Shown here: positions 6,307 to 7,195 of the stretch, piece after piece
Layout of the letters: the number at the start of each line of letters is the position of its first letter
Position numbering within the stretch: the stretch's first letter is position 1
Source: Actinomycetota bacterium
Lineage (GTDB): Bacteria; Actinomycetota; UBA4738
DNA: 7,195 nucleotides
Assembly (NCBI GenBank): GCA_005888465.1
Contig: VAYJ01000179.1
Span: forward strand, 1-7,195
Reading direction: 5' to 3'
The notes under the pieces: model-generated
The model's input: the letters and a program-made list of their open reading frames with translations, nothing else
The model's database searches: none
What the model was told of the DNA's origin: nothing
Position numbers and translations under genes: made by a program

Positions 6307-7105
6307 ATGCAAGGGAAGACGATCGTCATCACCGGGGCGACCTCGGGGATCGGGCGGGTCGCGGCGGAGCGGCTGGCCAGCATGGGCGCGCGCCTGGTGC
6401 TGGTGGCCCGCGACAAGGTGCGTGGTCAGGCGATGCTGGCACGGCTGCGCGAGCACGCTCCCATCTCGCACAGCATCCACTATGCTGATCTCTCGCGGCT
6501 TGTCGAGATGAAGCGGGTGGCGGCCGAGATCGCCGCGGCAGAGACGCGCATCGACGTCCTCATCAACAATGCGGGGGCCTTGTTCGGCTCCCGTCAGGTG
6601 ACCGAGGACGGCCTGGAACGGACTTTTGCTGTCAATCACATGGCGTATGTCGTGCTGACGCATGGCCTGCGCGATCGGCTGATTGCCTCGGCGCCAGCGC
6701 GAGTTGTCAACACTTCCTCGAACGCTCACACTCGCGCCCGGCTCGACTTCGACGACCTCCAGTCGGCTCAACGCTATCGCGGATTCAAGGTCTACGGTGG
6801 CCGGCACTGGGGTCACCGCCAACAGTCTCCATCCAGGATTCGTCGCCACTCGCTTTGGGGATGAGAGCGGCGGCCTGTTCTCCTACGTCGTTCGCATGGC
6901 AAAGACGTTCGCCATCTCGCCCGAGAAAGGGGCGGACACGATCGTCTACCTCGCCTCTTCGCCCGAGGTGGCGCGTGTCAGCGGCGCCTACTTCTACAAG
7001 TGCCGCCCCGCCACGCCCTCGAAGGAGGCGCAGGACGACGCCGCAGCCAGGCGCCTCTGGCTGGAGTCAGCCAGACTGGGCGGCCTCGAGAGCCCGTCTT
7101 CGTGA
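6307..7105 (+). pseudogene. Short-chain dehydrogenase/reductase (retinol-dehydrogenase-like), frame-broken near 6798
   Basis: Two plus-strand frames together encode one classical SDR of the retinol dehydrogenase-like type, an NAD(P)-dependent oxidoreductase. From ATG 6307 the first frame shows the nucleotide-binding TGATSGIG (9-16), NNAG (87-90), FAVNHMA with the tetrad Asn110, NTSSNAH with the catalytic Ser138, and GFKVYG with the catalytic Tyr163 (codon 6793-6795). The homology then jumps to the +1 frame (AGTGVTANSLHPGFVATRFG onward) and ends at TGA 7103-7105. The segment that normally follows Tyr, containing the catalytic Lys of YxxxK and the next helix (about 17 residues), is absent, so the gene as read cannot give an active enzyme. 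The broken frame ends at 6864. The start at 6307 is chosen over ATG 6247 because AGGAGG lies at 6297-6302, four bases before it, and the TGxxxGxG motif is then at the normal position. It is transcribed away from the transporter operon. The substrate is unknown. Confidence 0.87.
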
Positions 7106-7195
7106 GCCACCTCACCGAGCCGTCTTACTCCAGGCAGACCGCTCGGACTCGGAGTACGCTATGCGTTAAAGCTGTGGCATCAGAGCACCCTCCAA
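7102..7195. other. 3' noncoding end of window with small inverted repeats
   Basis: After the dehydrogenase stop I see no further gene. GTGAG (7102-7106), overlapping the stop codon, pairs with CTCAC (7111-7115) across a four-base loop. CCGAGC (7115-7120) matches GCTCGG (7141-7146), and TACTCC (7126-7131) matches GGAGTA (7151-7156). The last two pairs interleave. None is followed by a T-run, so no intrinsic terminator is called on either strand. Confidence 0.3.

Noticed and set aside
7102..7156. Rho-independent terminator after the dehydrogenase
   Set aside because: Stems are only five to six pairs, two of them interleave, and no T-run follows.
1..7195. tRNA, rRNA, CRISPR array, insertion sequence or attachment site
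   Set aside because: No regularly spaced repeats, transposase motifs, terminal inverted repeats or tRNA-like cloverleaf sequence were seen on reading both strands.

Overview
The window is high-GC bacterial DNA (about 67-70% in the coding blocks I sampled). It holds a five-gene minus-strand cluster, a divergently transcribed plus-strand dehydrogenase, and the 5' end of a further minus-strand gene at the left edge. The solute-binding protein has a Sec-type signal peptide with no lipobox cysteine. That favours a Gram-negative with a periplasm, for example a soil proteobacterium or a Methylomirabilota/Rokubacteria-like lineage. The lineage is inference only; no rRNA or other taxonomic marker is present.

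Main cluster, read right to left on the minus strand: an M20-family amidohydrolase homologue (6138-4858), an M24 creatinase/prolidase-fold protein (4833-3735, frame broken near 4275), a family-5 peptide-type solute-binding protein (3724-2123), a DppB/OppB-type permease (2073-1138) and a DppC/OppC-type permease (1141-299). Gaps are 24, 10 and 49 nt and the two permease genes overlap by 4 nt, so this looks like one operon. A good sigma70-like promoter sits at 6215-6187, 48 nt before the first start codon. The likely logic is import of a peptide-like or amide-containing solute, followed by cytoplasmic hydrolysis. No ATPase gene for the transporter is in view.

The most interesting point is that both hydrolases have non-canonical active sites. 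Aligned by eye with carboxypeptidase G2, the M20 protein keeps the ligands of one metal site but replaces the usual Asp-Glu-Glu with Ala-His-Lys and lacks the final metal His. In the M24 protein, the second metal Asp is His and the last metal Glu is Gln. The pair may therefore form a hydrolytic system different from textbook peptidases.

The second point is damage. The M24 gene and the plus-strand short-chain dehydrogenase (6307-7105) each lose one family-conserved helix together with a frame change of the same phase. Each loss fits a missing segment of about 50 nt. The dehydrogenase loses its catalytic Lys this way. These are either real deletions or assembly errors.

Left edge (1-298): a truncated small membrane protein gene with a strong ribosome-binding site, preceded by a GC-poorer spacer with small palindromes. 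Right edge (7106-7195): noncoding, with small inverted repeats but no convincing terminator.
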